Shown here one piece after another: positions 41,487 to 50,899 of a DNA stretch of 64,000 nt; positions within the stretch are counted from its first letter, which is position 1, and each line of letters begins with the position of its first letter. The position numbers and the translations under genes were made by a program. The notes beneath the pieces were generated by a model. It had not been told where the DNA came from. It ran no database searches and saw nothing but the letters and a program-made list of their open reading frames with translations. The stretch comes from Pseudomonas phenolilytica. GTDB taxonomy: Bacteria; Pseudomonadota; Gammaproteobacteria; Pseudomonadales; Pseudomonadaceae. The stretch covers positions 574,001 through 638,000 of the forward strand of contig NZ_CP058908.1 of assembly GCF_021432765.1 (NCBI RefSeq), given 5' to 3'.

Positions 41487-42395
41487 ATGCGCCGCAAGAT
41501 CCCTAGTACCGCCGCGCTGATCGCCTTCGAGGCCGCCGCCCGCCACGAGAGCTTCACCCGCGCGGCCGACGAGCTGGCGCTGACCCAGAGCGCCATCTGC
41601 CGGCAGATCGGCGGGCTGGAGGAATTCCTCGGCCTGGCGCTGTTCCGCCGTTCGCGGCGCGGCGTGAAGCTCACCGCCGCCGGCCAGTCCTACGCCCGCC
41701 GCATCGCCGCGCAGCTGGACGCGGTGGAGCGCGACACGCTGTCGGTGATGGGCCAGCAGGGCGCCATGAGCCTGGAGCTGGCCGTGGTGCCGACCTTCGG
41801 CACTCAGTGGCTGGTGCCGCGCCTCAGGCATTTCCAGGCGCTGCATCCGGAAATCACGGTGAACCTGACCAACCGCACCCGGCCCTTTCTCTTTGCCGAT
41901 ACCGAGTTCGATGCTGCCATCTACTTCGGCGATGCCGACTGGTCCGGTACCGAGGCGCACTACCTGATGCCCGAGGACCTGCAGCCAGTCTGCAGTTCGG
42001 CCCTGCTATGCGACGGTCAGCCGTTCACGACCCAGGCCCTGGCCGAAATGCCGCTGCTGCAGCAGACCACCCGACCTTATGCCTGGCGCCAGTGGTTCGA
42101 TTCGTTGGGGTTGAAAGTCGCCCGCGACATGACCGGACCGCGGCTGGAGCTGTTCTCCATGCTGGCGCAGGCGGCCGAGCATGGCATGGGGGTGGCGCTG
42201 ATCCCGCCGTTCCTGATCCAGCGGGAACTGGCCGAGGGACGGCTGGTGCTGGCGCATCCGCACGCCTATCGCAGCGAGACGCGGGCGTACTACCTGATGA
42301 TTCCGGAGCGCAAGGTGGAGTCGGCGAGTTTGGTGGCGTTTCGCGATTGGTTGAAGGAGGAGGCGAGGGTTTGGCGGGAGCAGGACGGGGCATAG
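41487..42395 (+). CDS. gcdR: LysR family regulator of glutarate catabolism
   Basis: A 302-residue LysR-type regulator of the GcvA-like branch: the helix-turn-helix reads SFTRAADELALTQSAICRQI, followed by FLGLALFRRSRRGVKLTAAG. Effector domain at about 90-295. In Pseudomonas the divergent LysR gene beside gcdHG (gcdR) activates them in response to glutarate, and the arrangement here is the same. The gene name is inferred from position and family. Confidence 0.88.
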   Translation: MRRKIPSTAALIAFEAAARHESFTRAADELALTQSAICRQIGGLEEFLGLALFRRSRRGVKLTAAGQSYARRIAAQLDAVERDTLSVMGQQGAMSLELAVVPTFGTQWLVPRLRHFQALHPEITVNLTNRTRPFLFADTEFDAAIYFGDADWSGTEAHYLMPEDLQPVCSSALLCDGQPFTTQALAEMPLLQQTTRPYAWRQWFDSLGLKVARDMTGPRLELFSMLAQAAEHGMGVALIPPFLIQRELAEGRLVLAHPHAYRSETRAYYLMIPERKVESASLVAFRDWLKEEARVWREQDGA

Positions 42396-42489
42396 TCCCG
42401 CGGACCGGCTTATCGGCGAATGCTGGAGCCTGCGCTTCGGTCGTGCCGAGGAAAGCGCGGCGTCGTCCGCCGGCAGGGACGCCCTACGA

Positions 42490-42522
42490 GGTGGAAAACG
42501 CTACGCGGTTCTCCACCCTACG
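42490..42522. repeat. REP-like palindrome downstream of gcdR
   Basis: GGTGGAAAACGC followed shortly by GCGGTTCTCCACC, one mismatch from a perfect palindrome, flanked by CCTACG. It belongs to the same family as the repeats at 40.0 and 49.6 kb and lies between the convergent gcdR and SCP2-like genes. Confidence 0.75.
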
Positions 42523-42546
42523 GTTCTTGAAGGTGACGCGGCAGAG

Positions 42547-42921
42547 TCACTTCTTCTTACGAGGCGTCAGGTATTTGGTCAGACCCTGAAACCACATCAC
42601 CAGCGCCGGATTCCCCTGAATCTGAATGTTCTTGTCCTGAATCCCCTGCATGAACGCCAGTTGCTTGTTCTTTGCCGTCATGGTCTCAAACCCATAGACC
42701 GCGTCCCTGAAACCCAGCGAAAACGCCGGCTCGCTCGCCGGGCCGCTTTTGCTGGTGACACGCTGGTCGCGCACGACGAACTGCCGCGCCACCTTGCCGT
42801 CGAGCGTATGCAGCTGGAAGGTCAGGTTCTTGTCGCCCAGCTGCTGCTGGAACTCGGGGTTGGTACGGCTGGCCTTGGCCATCAGGCGGCCCAGCATCCA
42901 AAGCAGGAAACGGAATTTCAT
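42547..42921 (-). CDS. Small SCP2-like protein
   Basis: A 124-residue protein with a basic N-terminus (MKFRFLLWMLGRLMAKASR), a beta-rich middle (NLTFQLHTLDGKVARQFVV, PAFSLGFRDAVYGFETM) and the C-terminal IQGNPALVMWFQGLTKYL, then Arg-Lys-Lys-Lys. The beta-strand/loop pattern and IQGN ending resemble the SCP2 sterol/lipid-carrier fold, but the similarity is weak. A homologue occupies the same place beside hupA in P. aeruginosa. Ligand and role are unknown. Confidence 0.65.
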   Translation of the reverse strand: MKFRFLLWMLGRLMAKASRTNPEFQQQLGDKNLTFQLHTLDGKVARQFVVRDQRVTSKSGPASEPAFSLGFRDAVYGFETMTAKNKQLAFMQGIQDKNIQIQGNPALVMWFQGLTKYLTPRKKK

Positions 42922-43025
42922 GGTGACGTCCGACCGATTCGAGGAGAAGGCCGCATTGTAGAGGCTGGATCGGCGGACGAAAGTGCGGGTACGGCGGGGT
43001 CGGCGGCCGACCGGGCGGTCAGTTG

Positions 43026-43050
43026 ACCCGGAGCCGCTGGGGCTCCGGGT
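43026..43050 (-). terminator. Hairpin downstream of hupA
   Basis: ACCCGGAGCC (43026-43035) pairs perfectly with GGCTCCGGGT (43041-43050) around a 5-nt loop, 9 nt after the hupA stop. A U-run is poor on the minus strand, so it may work with Rho or as an mRNA-stabilising end. Confidence 0.6.
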
Positions 43051-43058
43051 AACGCACG

Positions 43059-43331
43059 TCAGCTGACGGCGTCCTTGAGCATCTTGCCGGGCTTGAATGC
43101 CACGGTGTTGCTGGCCTTGATGGTGACCGGCTCGCCGGTCTGCGGGTTCTTGCCGGTGCGGGCGCCGCGATGGCGCGGTACGAAGGTGCCGAAGCCGACC
43201 AGGGTCACGCTGTCCTTGCGGTGCAGCGCATTGGTGATTTCATCGAGCACGGCGTTGAGTACACGATTGGCCTGATCCCTGGAAAGGTCGGCCTTCTCGG
43301 CGATGGCTGCGGCGAGTTCCGGTTTGCGCAT
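43059..43331 (-). CDS. hupA: HU family DNA-binding protein
   Basis: A 90-residue nucleoid protein that bends DNA. It has the HU/IHF signature GFGTFVPRHRGARTGKNPQT with the intercalating Pro in KNPQTGEPV, and a typical helical N-terminus (MRKPELAAAIAEKADLS). HU rather than IHF is favoured by the length and the C-terminus KPGKMLKDAVS. The hupA name follows its position next to the rubredoxin genes, as in P. putida; the paralogue assignment is less certain than the family. An upstream AT-rich segment with repeated GTT trinucleotides lies at 43347-43362. Confidence 0.9.
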   Translation of the reverse strand: MRKPELAAAIAEKADLSRDQANRVLNAVLDEITNALHRKDSVTLVGFGTFVPRHRGARTGKNPQTGEPVTIKASNTVAFKPGKMLKDAVS

Positions 43332-43485
43332 TGGAAGCCTCTGAGACTTTGTTGTTGTTGTGTCCTGCTGCTCCGAGGAGCAGCGTTCTAAGGCGCTGCG
43401 ACGGCTCTAGACCGGGCAGACGCGTCGAGAATGGCATGCTGCTAGCACCTGCGCCAGTCTTCTACGACTCAAGTCCGATCCCGGC

Positions 43486-44664
43486 TCAGGCCTTTAGCGA
43501 CAGAACTTGCGGCAGTTCCGCCAATACCGGCGGAAGCTGCCGATTCAGCGCCATCCGCTCCTGCGTTGCCGCGCCTGTCAGAGCATAGCCGAGCAGCTGG
43601 CCGGAGGGCGCCAGATAGCGTGCACGCACGTCGGCTCCCTGGGCCTCCACGGACCAGTGGCCCTCGGCACCAACGGCCGGCGGCGAGACCACCAGCGGGC
43701 ATACCGGCGTCTTGACCGTGACCGGCATGGCACCGTAGCTGACCATCGTCGGGGTGCCCGCCAGCGTCCTGGCCAGTGCGCGCACGCCGCTCATCAGCGG
43801 CATCACGTAGAGCAGGCTGAGCCCTTCCACTTCGGCGCAGTCGCCCAGTGCGTAGATGTGCGGCTGCGAGGTCTGCAGCAGCCGATCGACGACGATGCCG
43901 CGCGCCACCTGCAGACCGGCCTCGGCGGCCAGTTCGGTGCGCGGTCGCAGGCCGACGGCGCTCACCACCAGGTCGCAGCTCAGCGTCTGCCCATCCGAGA
44001 GACGCGCCTGCAGACCGTCGCCCGTGCGATCGAGGCGTTGCAGTACCGGCCCCAGGTGAAAGCGCGCGCCGAGCTGCTGCAGTCCGCCCTGCACCGCGGT
44101 GGCGGCCTCGAGCGGCAGCAGCCCGGGCATGATCTGCGTGCTCGGCGCAACCACGTCGACCTGATAGCCGCCGGTCAGCAGGTCGTTGGCGAATTCGCAG
44201 CCGATCAGCCCGGCGCCGAGAATCAGCACACGCCGCTTGCCCTGCGCCGCCGTGCGGAAACGGCGGTAGTCGTGCAGGTCGTTGATCGGGAAGATCGCGT
44301 CCTGCGCATCGCCCTCGACCGGCACGCGAATGGTCTGCGCGCCCCAGGCCAGCACCAGATCGCGATAGGCCACCGGCTCGTTGTCGATCCAGATGCGGCG
44401 CGCCGCGGGCTCGAGGCGGGTGACCCGGGTGTGGGTGCGGATTTCGGCATTGAGCTTCTCGGCCATCTCGCCGGCATCGGCCTGGCCCAGGCCGTCGGCG
44501 TCCTTACCCATGGCGAAGCCGGTGGACAGCAGCGGTTTGGAATAGGATCGCCCGTCATCGCTGGTGATCAGCAGCAGCGGCGTCGCGCTGTCGAGCTTGC
44601 GCAGCTCGCGCGCCAGGTTGTAGCCGGCCAGGCCGGTGCCGATGATCACGATAGGTGCTGTCAC
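43486..44664 (-). CDS. Rubredoxin-NAD(+) reductase
   Basis: A 392-residue FAD-dependent pyridine nucleotide-disulfide-type oxidoreductase that reduces rubredoxin with NADH. It has an N-terminal FAD motif [16 protein letters not shown], a central NAD motif [15 protein letters not shown] (about 150-165) and a C-terminal FAD motif ALGDCAEV (about 275-282). The P. aeruginosa homologue is also next to rubredoxin and serves alkane oxidation and possibly oxidative stress. It starts 32 nt after the rubredoxin stop and is co-transcribed with it. No alkane hydroxylase gene is in the window. Confidence 0.93.
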   Translation of the reverse strand: MTAPIVIIGTGLAGYNLARELRKLDSATPLLLITSDDGRSYSKPLLSTGFAMGKDADGLGQADAGEMAEKLNAEIRTHTRVTRLEPAARRIWIDNEPVAYRDLVLAWGAQTIRVPVEGDAQDAIFPINDLHDYRRFRTAAQGKRRVLILGAGLIGCEFANDLLTGGYQVDVVAPSTQIMPGLLPLEAATAVQGGLQQLGARFHLGPVLQRLDRTGDGLQARLSDGQTLSCDLVVSAVGLRPRTELAAEAGLQVARGIVVDRLLQTSQPHIYALGDCAEVEGLSLLYVMPLMSGVRALARTLAGTPTMVSYGAMPVTVKTPVCPLVVSPPAVGAEGHWSVEAQGADVRARYLAPSGQLLGYALTGAATQERMALNRQLPPVLAELPQVLSLKA

Positions 44665-44696
44665 GTTGTCCTCCTCGTTGTAGTGCGAAGCGTGGC

Positions 44697-44864
44697 TCAG
44701 GCGACCACGACCATCTCGAAATCCACCTTGCCGACGCCGCAGTCGGGGCAGGTCCAGTCTTCCGGTACGTCTTCCCAGCGGGTGCCCGGCGCGATGCCCT
44801 CCTCGGGCAACCCCGCCGCTTCGTCATAGATGAATCCGCATACCACGCATTGCCATTTGTTCAT
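44697..44864 (-). CDS. rubA: Rubredoxin
   Basis: A 55-residue one-iron electron carrier. The iron is held by two Cys pairs, CVVCG (about residues 6-9) and CPDCG (about 39-42), and the WEDVPEDW segment is conserved. The ATG at 44864 follows GAGGT; a 22-residue extension is unsupported. It probably passes electrons from the adjacent reductase. P. aeruginosa has two tandem rubredoxins here, whereas only one is present in this genome. Confidence 0.96.
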   Translation of the reverse strand: MNKWQCVVCGFIYDEAAGLPEEGIAPGTRWEDVPEDWTCPDCGVGKVDFEMVVVA

Positions 44865-44930
44865 TCCGGACCTCGATACCGTATTCATCGAACCGCACGC
44901 TATACGAGCACGCACGGACTTGCCATCCAC

Positions 44931-44964
44931 GAACGAAACGGGCGGCCAAGGCCGCCCGTCGTTC
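44931..44964 (-). terminator. Terminator downstream of the glycolate permease gene
   Basis: GAACG...CGGGCGGCC (44931-44947) pairs with GGCCGCCCG...CGTTC (44950-44964) over a 2-nt loop, with a small internal bulge. It lies 16 nt past the permease stop. A T-rich run after the stem on the minus strand is poor. Confidence 0.6.
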
Positions 44965-44979
44965 AGGGTTGCTGCGTAC

Positions 44980-46683
44980 TCAGCGGGCGACGCCCACCAG
45001 CGGATCGGTGATGCCCAGTACGTAGAAGCCTAGCAGGCCGATGCTGCCGGCCAGGACGAGGTAGTACAGCGTCGGCAGCATGGTCTTGCGCAAGGTGATG
45101 CCTTCGCGCCCGAGCAGGCCCACGGTAGCCGAAGCCGCGACCACGTTGTGGATGGCGATCATGTTGCCCGCCGCCGCGCCCACCGACTGCAGCGCCACCA
45201 TCAGCGCACCGGACAGACCCAGCAGGCCCGCGGTGTTGAACTGGAACTGCGAGAGCATCAGGTTCGACACGGTGTTGGAACCGGCGATGAAGGCCCCCAG
45301 TGCACCCACCGCTGGCGCGAAGAACGGATACACCGAACCCACGCTGTCGGCCACCAGCTGCGCCATCGCCACCGGCATCGACACCAGATCGGAGCCGTTG
45401 ACCCCCGAGTTGATCAGGATACGCACCATCGGAATGGTGAAGATCAGCACGAAGCCCGCGCCGAGCAGCGTCCGGCTCGACTCGTTGATCGCCGCCCCCA
45501 GCTCGCGCGCGCTCATGCGATGCAGGAAGAAGGTGATCGCCACGACGATGCAGAGGATGCCACCGGGCAGGTACAGCGGCTCCAGCGTACCGGAGACGCC
45601 GGCTTCACCGAGGATGTCCTTCCAGCCGAAGGAGAGCGACATCAACGCCGCCTTGACGTCCGGGAACACCCGCGAGATCACCAGGAATGCCGCCAGCAGC
45701 AGGTACGGCGCCCAGGCCATCGGCACGGAGATCGGCGTCTTGCCGGCGATGTCCTCGATCTTCATCTCGATCTTGCCCATCCACTCCGCCGGCCATTCGC
45801 TGGCCGGGGCAAAGTCCCAGCTCTGCTTGGGCAGCAGGAAGCCGGCCTTGGCCGCCGGTACGACGATGGCCAGACCGACCAGAGCACCGATGATCGAGGG
45901 GAATTCCGGACCGAGGAACACGCCGGCAGCGGCATACGGAATCACGAAGCAGAGGCCGGTGAAGATGGCGAACGGCGCCACCACCAGCCCTTCGGACCAG
46001 GACTTATTGCGGCCGAAGAAGCGCGTCATGATGCTGATCATGATCAGCGGCATGAGGATGCCGCACAGCGCATGGATGATCGCCACCCGCGAGAAGATCA
46101 GGTGGAAGAACACCTCCCAGTTACTGCCCACGGTCGCCAGCTGCGCGCTGATGCCGGTCTTGTCCAGACCCGCGCCGACACCGACCAGAATCGGCGTACC
46201 CACGGCACCGAAGGACACCGGCGTGGATTGCACCATCATGCCCAGCACCACCGCGGCCAGCGCCGGGAAGCCCAGCGCCACCAGCAACGGCGCCGCCACC
46301 GCCGCAGGCGTACCGAAGCCGGAGGCCCCTTCGATGAAGCAACCGAACAGCCAGGCCACGATCAGCGCCTGCACGCGACGGTCGGGGCTGATGTCGGAGA
46401 AGCCGCGCCGGATCGCCGAGATGCCACCGGAGTGTTTGAGGGTATTGAGCAGCAGGATCGCACCGAAGATGATCCAGAGGATCGCCGCGGTGAGGATCAA
46501 CCCTTGCAAGGTAGAAGCGATGACCCGGTTGAGGGTCATGTCCCAGGCCAGCAGGCCGATCAGCGCAGTGAGGACGAAAACCAGCGGCATCGCGTACTTG
46601 GCCGGCCAACGAAAGCCGATCAGCAGGACACCCGCCAGCACCAGCGGCACGAAGGCCAGTATGGACAGTAGTGTTTGACTCAT
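44980..46683 (-). CDS. glcA: Glycolate/lactate permease
   Basis: A 567-residue LctP-family permease with about 13-14 hydrophobic segments. It contains the family signature [31 protein letters not shown] and [19 protein letters not shown], which line the transport path. As the last gene of the glc unit it most likely imports glycolate, and this family often also takes L- and D-lactate. The ATG at 46683 follows AGGGA; an in-frame extension of 16 residues is not supported. It lies 235 nt past glcB with terminator-like hairpins between. Confidence 0.93.
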   Translation of the reverse strand: MSQTLLSILAFVPLVLAGVLLIGFRWPAKYAMPLVFVLTALIGLLAWDMTLNRVIASTLQGLILTAAILWIIFGAILLLNTLKHSGGISAIRRGFSDISPDRRVQALIVAWLFGCFIEGASGFGTPAAVAAPLLVALGFPALAAVVLGMMVQSTPVSFGAVGTPILVGVGAGLDKTGISAQLATVGSNWEVFFHLIFSRVAIIHALCGILMPLIMISIMTRFFGRNKSWSEGLVVAPFAIFTGLCFVIPYAAAGVFLGPEFPSIIGALVGLAIVVPAAKAGFLLPKQSWDFAPASEWPAEWMGKIEMKIEDIAGKTPISVPMAWAPYLLLAAFLVISRVFPDVKAALMSLSFGWKDILGEAGVSGTLEPLYLPGGILCIVVAITFFLHRMSARELGAAINESSRTLLGAGFVLIFTIPMVRILINSGVNGSDLVSMPVAMAQLVADSVGSVYPFFAPAVGALGAFIAGSNTVSNLMLSQFQFNTAGLLGLSGALMVALQSVGAAAGNMIAIHNVVAASATVGLLGREGITLRKTMLPTLYYLVLAGSIGLLGFYVLGITDPLVGVAR

Positions 46684-46835
46684 TAGTAGTCCCTGTTTTT
46701 GTTGTGAACCGCTTTTCTTATGTCCGGGCAAGCCCGGTGCCTTGCATGGAACCCCGCGCCGTCACGGCCTACGGCCGTCTGTTGCGGACCCCCCGGGTGC
46801 CTGCCGTACCGCGTGGCAGATCCCCATGCTCGAAA

Positions 46836-46864
46836 GCCCCGAACGCGAAAGCGGCGTCCGGGGC
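46836..46864 (-). terminator. Terminator or processing hairpin downstream of glcB
   Basis: GCCCCGAACGC (46836-46846) pairs with GCGTCCGGGGC (46854-46864) with one A-C mismatch, and on the minus strand the stem is followed by TTTCGAG. A second hairpin, GGCGGGAG/CTCCCGCC, lies at 46879-46899. They separate glcB from glcA and would reduce read-through into glcA. Confidence 0.7.
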
Positions 46865-46918
46865 TCCTGTCTTGTACCGGCGGGAGACAAGCTCCCGCCT
46901 TGCCGTTCATGGCTCGCT

Positions 46919-49102
46919 TCAGGCCGGGTTGGCCGCCTTGAAGCGCTGGCGCCACTGGTGCAGCAGCGGCTCGGTATACCCGGCCGGCTGCTCGCGGCCC
47001 TTGAACACCAGGTCGCTGGCCGCCTGGAAGGCGATGGACTTGGCGTAGTCCGGCGCCATCGGGCGGTACAGCGGGTCGCCGGCGTTCTGCTGGTCGACCA
47101 CCTTGGCCATGCGCTCCAGGGTTTCCTGCACCTGCCCGCGGCTGACCACGCCGTGGTGCAGCCAGTTGGCGATGTGCTGGCTGGAGATGCGCAGGGTGGC
47201 GCGGTCTTCCATCAGGCCGACATCGTGGATGTCCGGCACCTTGGAGCAACCGACGCCCTGCTCCACCCAGCGCACCACGTAACCGAGGATGCCCTGGCAG
47301 TTGTTGTCCAGCTCCTGCTGCTTCTCTTCGGCGCTCCACTTGTCCTCGGCGACCACCGGGATGGTCAGCAGGTCGCTGAGCAGTTGCTCGCGCTCGGCGG
47401 CCAGGTCGACCTTCTCCAGTTCGCGCTGCACCGCCTGCACGTCTACCTGATGGTAGTGCAGTGCGTGCAGAGTCGCGCCGGTGGGCGACGGCACCCAGGC
47501 GGTGTTGGCGCCGGATTTCGGATGGCCGATCTTCTGTTCGAGCATGGCGGCCATCAGATCCGGCATGGCCCACATGCCCTTTCCGATCTGCGCGCGCCCG
47601 GCGAGACCGCAGGCCAGGCCGACCAGCACGTTGTTGCGCTCGTAGGACTTGATCCACGGGGTGTTCTTCATGTCGCCCTTGCGCAGCACCGGGCCGGCTT
47701 CCATGCAGGTGTGCATCTCGTCGCCGGTACGGTCGAGGAAACCGGTGTTGATGAACGCCACACGGCTCTTGGCCGCCGCGATGCAGGCCTTGAGGTTGGC
47801 GCTGGTACGGCGCTCCTCGTCCATGATGCCCATCTTCAGGGTGAAGCGCGGCACGCCGATCAGGTCCTCGACGCGGCCGAACAGCTCGTCGGCGAAGGCG
47901 ACTTCGGCCGGGCCGTGCATCTTCGGCTTGACGATGTAGAAGCTGCCGGTGCGCGAGTTGCCCTTGCGCGCCAGGTCATGCTTGGCGATCAGGCTGGTGA
48001 ACACGCCGTCCATGATGCCTTCGGGGATCTCGCTGCCGTCTTCGAGCAGGATCGCCGGGTTGGTCATCAGGTGGCCGACGTTGCGGATGAACAGCAGCGA
48101 ACGGCCGTGCAGCTTCAGCGTGCCGCCGTTCGGCGCGCTGTACTCGCGGTCCGGGTTGAGGCGGCGGACGAAGCTGGAATTGCCCTTGGCGACTTCCTCG
48201 CTGAGGGTGCCCTGCACGATGCCCAGCCAGTTGCGGTAGGCCAGCACCTTGTCGTCGGCATCCACCGCGGCGACCGAGTCCTCGCAGTCGAGGATGGTCG
48301 AGACCGCGGCTTCTATCAGCAGGTCTTTCACGCCGGCCGGGTCGGTCTGGCCGATCGGGCTGTTCGGGTCGATCTGGATCTCGATGTGCAAGCCGTTGTT
48401 CTTCAGCAGCACGGCGCGCGGCTCGACCGCTTCGCCCTGGAAGCCGACGAACTTCTCCGGTTGCTTGAGGCCGGTGACGGTGCCGTTTTCCAGGGTGATC
48501 TTCAGCTGGCCGTCCTGCACGCGGTAAGCGGTGGCGTCGGCGTGGCTGCCTTCAGCCAGCGGCGCGGCCTGGTCGAGCACGTTGCGCGCGTAGGCGATGA
48601 CCTTGGCCCCGCGCACTTCGTTGTAGCCCGGCCCCTTCTGCGCGCCGCCTTCTTCGGAGATGGCGTCGGTGCCGTAGAGCGCGTCGTACAGCGAGCCCCA
48701 GCGGGCGTTGGCGGCGTTCAGCGCGTAGCGCGCGTTCATGATCGGCACCACCAGCTGCGGGCCGGCCTGGGTGGCGATCTCGCTGTCGACATTGGCGGTG
48801 TCGATCTTCACCTCGCCCGGCACCGGCAGCAGGTAGCCGATGGACTCGAGGAAGGCGCGGTAGGCGGCCATGTCCTTGATCGGGCCCGGGTTGGCCTTGT
48901 GCCAGGCGTCCAGTTCGAGCTGCAGCCGATCGCGCTCGGCGAGCAGGGCGCGGTTCTTCGGCGCCAGGTCGTGGGCCAGCTGGTCCAGGCCCCGCCAGAA
49001 CGCGGTGGCGTCGATACCGGTGCCCGGCAGGACTTCGTCTTCGACAAAACGCTTGAGGTTGGCCGCGACCTGCAGGCGGCCCAGGGTTACACGCTCGGAC
49101 AT
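46919..49102 (-). CDS. glcB: Malate synthase G
   Basis: Condenses glyoxylate with acetyl-CoA to malate, completing glycolate use. The 727-residue protein is the long G isoform. Active-site segments are visible: [17 protein letters not shown] (acidic metal ligands), [17 protein letters not shown], and the C-terminal [17 protein letters not shown]. The N-terminal [19 protein letters not shown] is typical. It is the fifth gene of glcD-E-F-G-B-A, starting 23 nt after the glcG stop. Confidence 0.97.
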   Translation of the reverse strand: MSERVTLGRLQVAANLKRFVEDEVLPGTGIDATAFWRGLDQLAHDLAPKNRALLAERDRLQLELDAWHKANPGPIKDMAAYRAFLESIGYLLPVPGEVKIDTANVDSEIATQAGPQLVVPIMNARYALNAANARWGSLYDALYGTDAISEEGGAQKGPGYNEVRGAKVIAYARNVLDQAAPLAEGSHADATAYRVQDGQLKITLENGTVTGLKQPEKFVGFQGEAVEPRAVLLKNNGLHIEIQIDPNSPIGQTDPAGVKDLLIEAAVSTILDCEDSVAAVDADDKVLAYRNWLGIVQGTLSEEVAKGNSSFVRRLNPDREYSAPNGGTLKLHGRSLLFIRNVGHLMTNPAILLEDGSEIPEGIMDGVFTSLIAKHDLARKGNSRTGSFYIVKPKMHGPAEVAFADELFGRVEDLIGVPRFTLKMGIMDEERRTSANLKACIAAAKSRVAFINTGFLDRTGDEMHTCMEAGPVLRKGDMKNTPWIKSYERNNVLVGLACGLAGRAQIGKGMWAMPDLMAAMLEQKIGHPKSGANTAWVPSPTGATLHALHYHQVDVQAVQRELEKVDLAAEREQLLSDLLTIPVVAEDKWSAEEKQQELDNNCQGILGYVVRWVEQGVGCSKVPDIHDVGLMEDRATLRISSQHIANWLHHGVVSRGQVQETLERMAKVVDQQNAGDPLYRPMAPDYAKSIAFQAASDLVFKGREQPAGYTEPLLHQWRQRFKAANPA

Positions 49103-49125
49103 CTATTGTTCTCCTTGTGCCTGAA

Positions 49126-49530
49126 TCAGTGAGCGAGGGCGGCAACGCCCGCCTTGGCGATCTGCGCGTCCTGCGCGGCAGTCACGCCGGACACGCCAAC
49201 CGAACCGATGACCTGGCCGTCGACCACCAGCGGCACGCCGCCCTCCAGCGAGCAAACCACCGGCGCGGAGAGGAAGGCATTGCGGCCGTTGTTGACCATG
49301 TCCTCGTAGCCCTTGGTTTCGCGGCGACCGACGGCCGCGCTGCGGGCCTTCTCGGTAGCGATGTAGGAGGCGATCGGCGCGCAGCCGTCCAGACGCTCCA
49401 GCGCCAGCGGATGGCCGCCGTCGTCGGCGACGACGATGGTCACGGCCCAGCCGTTGGCCTGCGCTTCGGCACGGGCGGCGGCGAGGATGGCGGTCACTTC
49501 GGTCTGGCTCAGTACGGCTTTGCTTTTCAT
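49126..49530 (-). CDS. glcG: GlcG/HbpS family heme-binding-like protein
   Basis: A 134-residue protein with the GlcG/HbpS fold pattern (VTIVVADDGGHPLALERLDG, KARSAAVGRRETKGY, VVDGQVIGSVGVSGVTAAQD). In glycolate operons GlcG is conserved but its role is not settled; relatives bind heme or cobalamin. The ATG at 49530 follows AGGAG. A REP-like pair of palindromes occupies the 145-nt gap from glcF, so it is not tightly coupled to it. Confidence 0.93.
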   Translation of the reverse strand: MKSKAVLSQTEVTAILAAARAEAQANGWAVTIVVADDGGHPLALERLDGCAPIASYIATEKARSAAVGRRETKGYEDMVNNGRNAFLSAPVVCSLEGGVPLVVDGQVIGSVGVSGVTAAQDAQIAKAGVAALAH

Positions 49531-49596
49531 CTCGATTCTCCTGTCTGCGTATTTCGATTGTTCGGTTGGCGCGCGGCGGGCGGGCCGGAGTGGCTC

Positions 49597-49673
49597 GGTG
49601 GACATGCGCTGCGCGAGATGTCCACCCTACGGCTCGCGCGTCGTAGGGTGGAAAACGGCGCAGCCTTTTCCAC
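49597..49673. repeat. Paired REP-like palindromes between glcF and glcG
   Basis: First palindrome GGTGGACAT (49597-49605) with ATGTCCACC (49618-49626), second GTGGAAAA (49648-49655) with TTTTCCAC (49666-49673). CCCTAC and GTAGGG between them are also inverted. The layout matches the pair at 40.0 kb. It is transcribed inside the glc operon and would fold strongly in the mRNA. Confidence 0.8.
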
Positions 49674-49675
49674 GG

Positions 49676-50893
49676 TTAGCCCATCGATTCCTCGACCACT
49701 TCGATCCAGTGCTTGACCGGCGTGCGGCCGGCGCCATCGAGGTGGGTCTGGCAGCCGATGTTGGCGGTGACGATCACCTCCGGCTTGCCGCTCTCCAGTG
49801 CATGGAGTTTGTTGTCGCGCAGCTGGTGGGAAATCTCCGGCTGGGTGATCGAATAGCTGCCGGCCGAGCCACAGCACAGGTGCGCATCGGGCACCGCGGT
49901 GAGCTGGAAGCCCAGGCGGGTGAGCACGTCTTCGACCGCGCCGCCGAGCTTCTGCGCGTGCTGCAGGGTGCACGGGCAGTGGAAGGCCATGCGCTTGTCG
50001 GCGCGCACATCGAGCTTTTCCAGCTCGGCGCTGCGCAGCACCTCGACCAGATCCTTGGCCAGTTCGCTGACACGCGCGGCCTTGGCCGCGTAGGCCGGGT
50101 CATCCTTGAGCAGGTGGCCGTATTCCTTGACGAAGGCGCCACAGCCGCTGGCGGTCTGCACGATGGCTTCGGCACCGGCTTCGATGGCCGGCCACCAGGC
50201 GTCGATGTTGCGCCGCGCGCGGTCCAGGCCGGCCTCCTGGGCGTTGAGGTGGTAATCCACCGCGCCGCAGCAACCGGCCTCACGCGCCGGACTGACGCTG
50301 ATGCCGAGGCGATCGAGCACCCGCGCGGCGGCGGCGTTGGTGGCCGGCGACAGGCTCGGCTGCACGCAGCCTTCGAGCATCAACACGCGACGGCTGTGCA
50401 TCACCTGCGGGCGCGGCTTGGCCGGGCGGATCTCGCGCGGCAGGTGGTCCTTCAGCGAGGCCGGCATCAGCGGTTTCAGCGCATTGCCGGCACTGAGCAG
50501 CGCCTTGAACAGGCCAGGACGCGGGATCACCGTGCGCAGACCGCTACGCAGCAGGCGCTCGCCGCTGGAACGCGGCACCTGGCGCTCGATGAAGTCGCGG
50601 CCGATGTCCAGCAGGTTGTGGTACTTCACCCCGGACGGGCAGGTGGTCTCGCAGTTGCGGCAGGTCAGGCAGCGGTCCAGGTGCAACTGGGTGCTCTCGG
50701 TCACCTCGCCGCCTTCGAGCATCTGCTTCATCAGGTAGATGCGCCCGCGCGGGCCGTCCAGCTCGTCACCGAGCAACTGATAGGTCGGGCAGGTGGCGTT
50801 GCAGAAACCGCAGTGCACGCAGGAGCGCAGGATGCTCTCGGCTTCCTCGGCGCGCGGCAGTTGCTTGGCGGCTTCGCTCAGATTCGTTTGCAT
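49676..50893 (-). CDS. glcF: Glycolate oxidase iron-sulfur subunit
   Basis: A 405-residue subunit of the membrane-associated glycolate dehydrogenase complex (GlcDEF) that carries electrons towards quinone. Two 4Fe-4S ferredoxin-type motifs are near the N-terminus: CVHCGFCNATCP (about 26-37) and CLTCRNCETTCP (about 77-88). Two CCG-type domains follow (AGCCGAVDYHL and LCCGSAGSYS), as in heterodisulfide reductase-like proteins. It starts 6 nt after the glcE stop. Confidence 0.96.
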   Translation of the reverse strand: MQTNLSEAAKQLPRAEEAESILRSCVHCGFCNATCPTYQLLGDELDGPRGRIYLMKQMLEGGEVTESTQLHLDRCLTCRNCETTCPSGVKYHNLLDIGRDFIERQVPRSSGERLLRSGLRTVIPRPGLFKALLSAGNALKPLMPASLKDHLPREIRPAKPRPQVMHSRRVLMLEGCVQPSLSPATNAAAARVLDRLGISVSPAREAGCCGAVDYHLNAQEAGLDRARRNIDAWWPAIEAGAEAIVQTASGCGAFVKEYGHLLKDDPAYAAKAARVSELAKDLVEVLRSAELEKLDVRADKRMAFHCPCTLQHAQKLGGAVEDVLTRLGFQLTAVPDAHLCCGSAGSYSITQPEISHQLRDNKLHALESGKPEVIVTANIGCQTHLDGAGRTPVKHWIEVVEESMG

Positions 50894-50899
50894 ACGTCG

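Noticed and set aside
46742..49132. 796-codon open frame on the plus strand
   Set aside because: Antisense to malate synthase G with shadow-like composition rich in His, Val and Ala.
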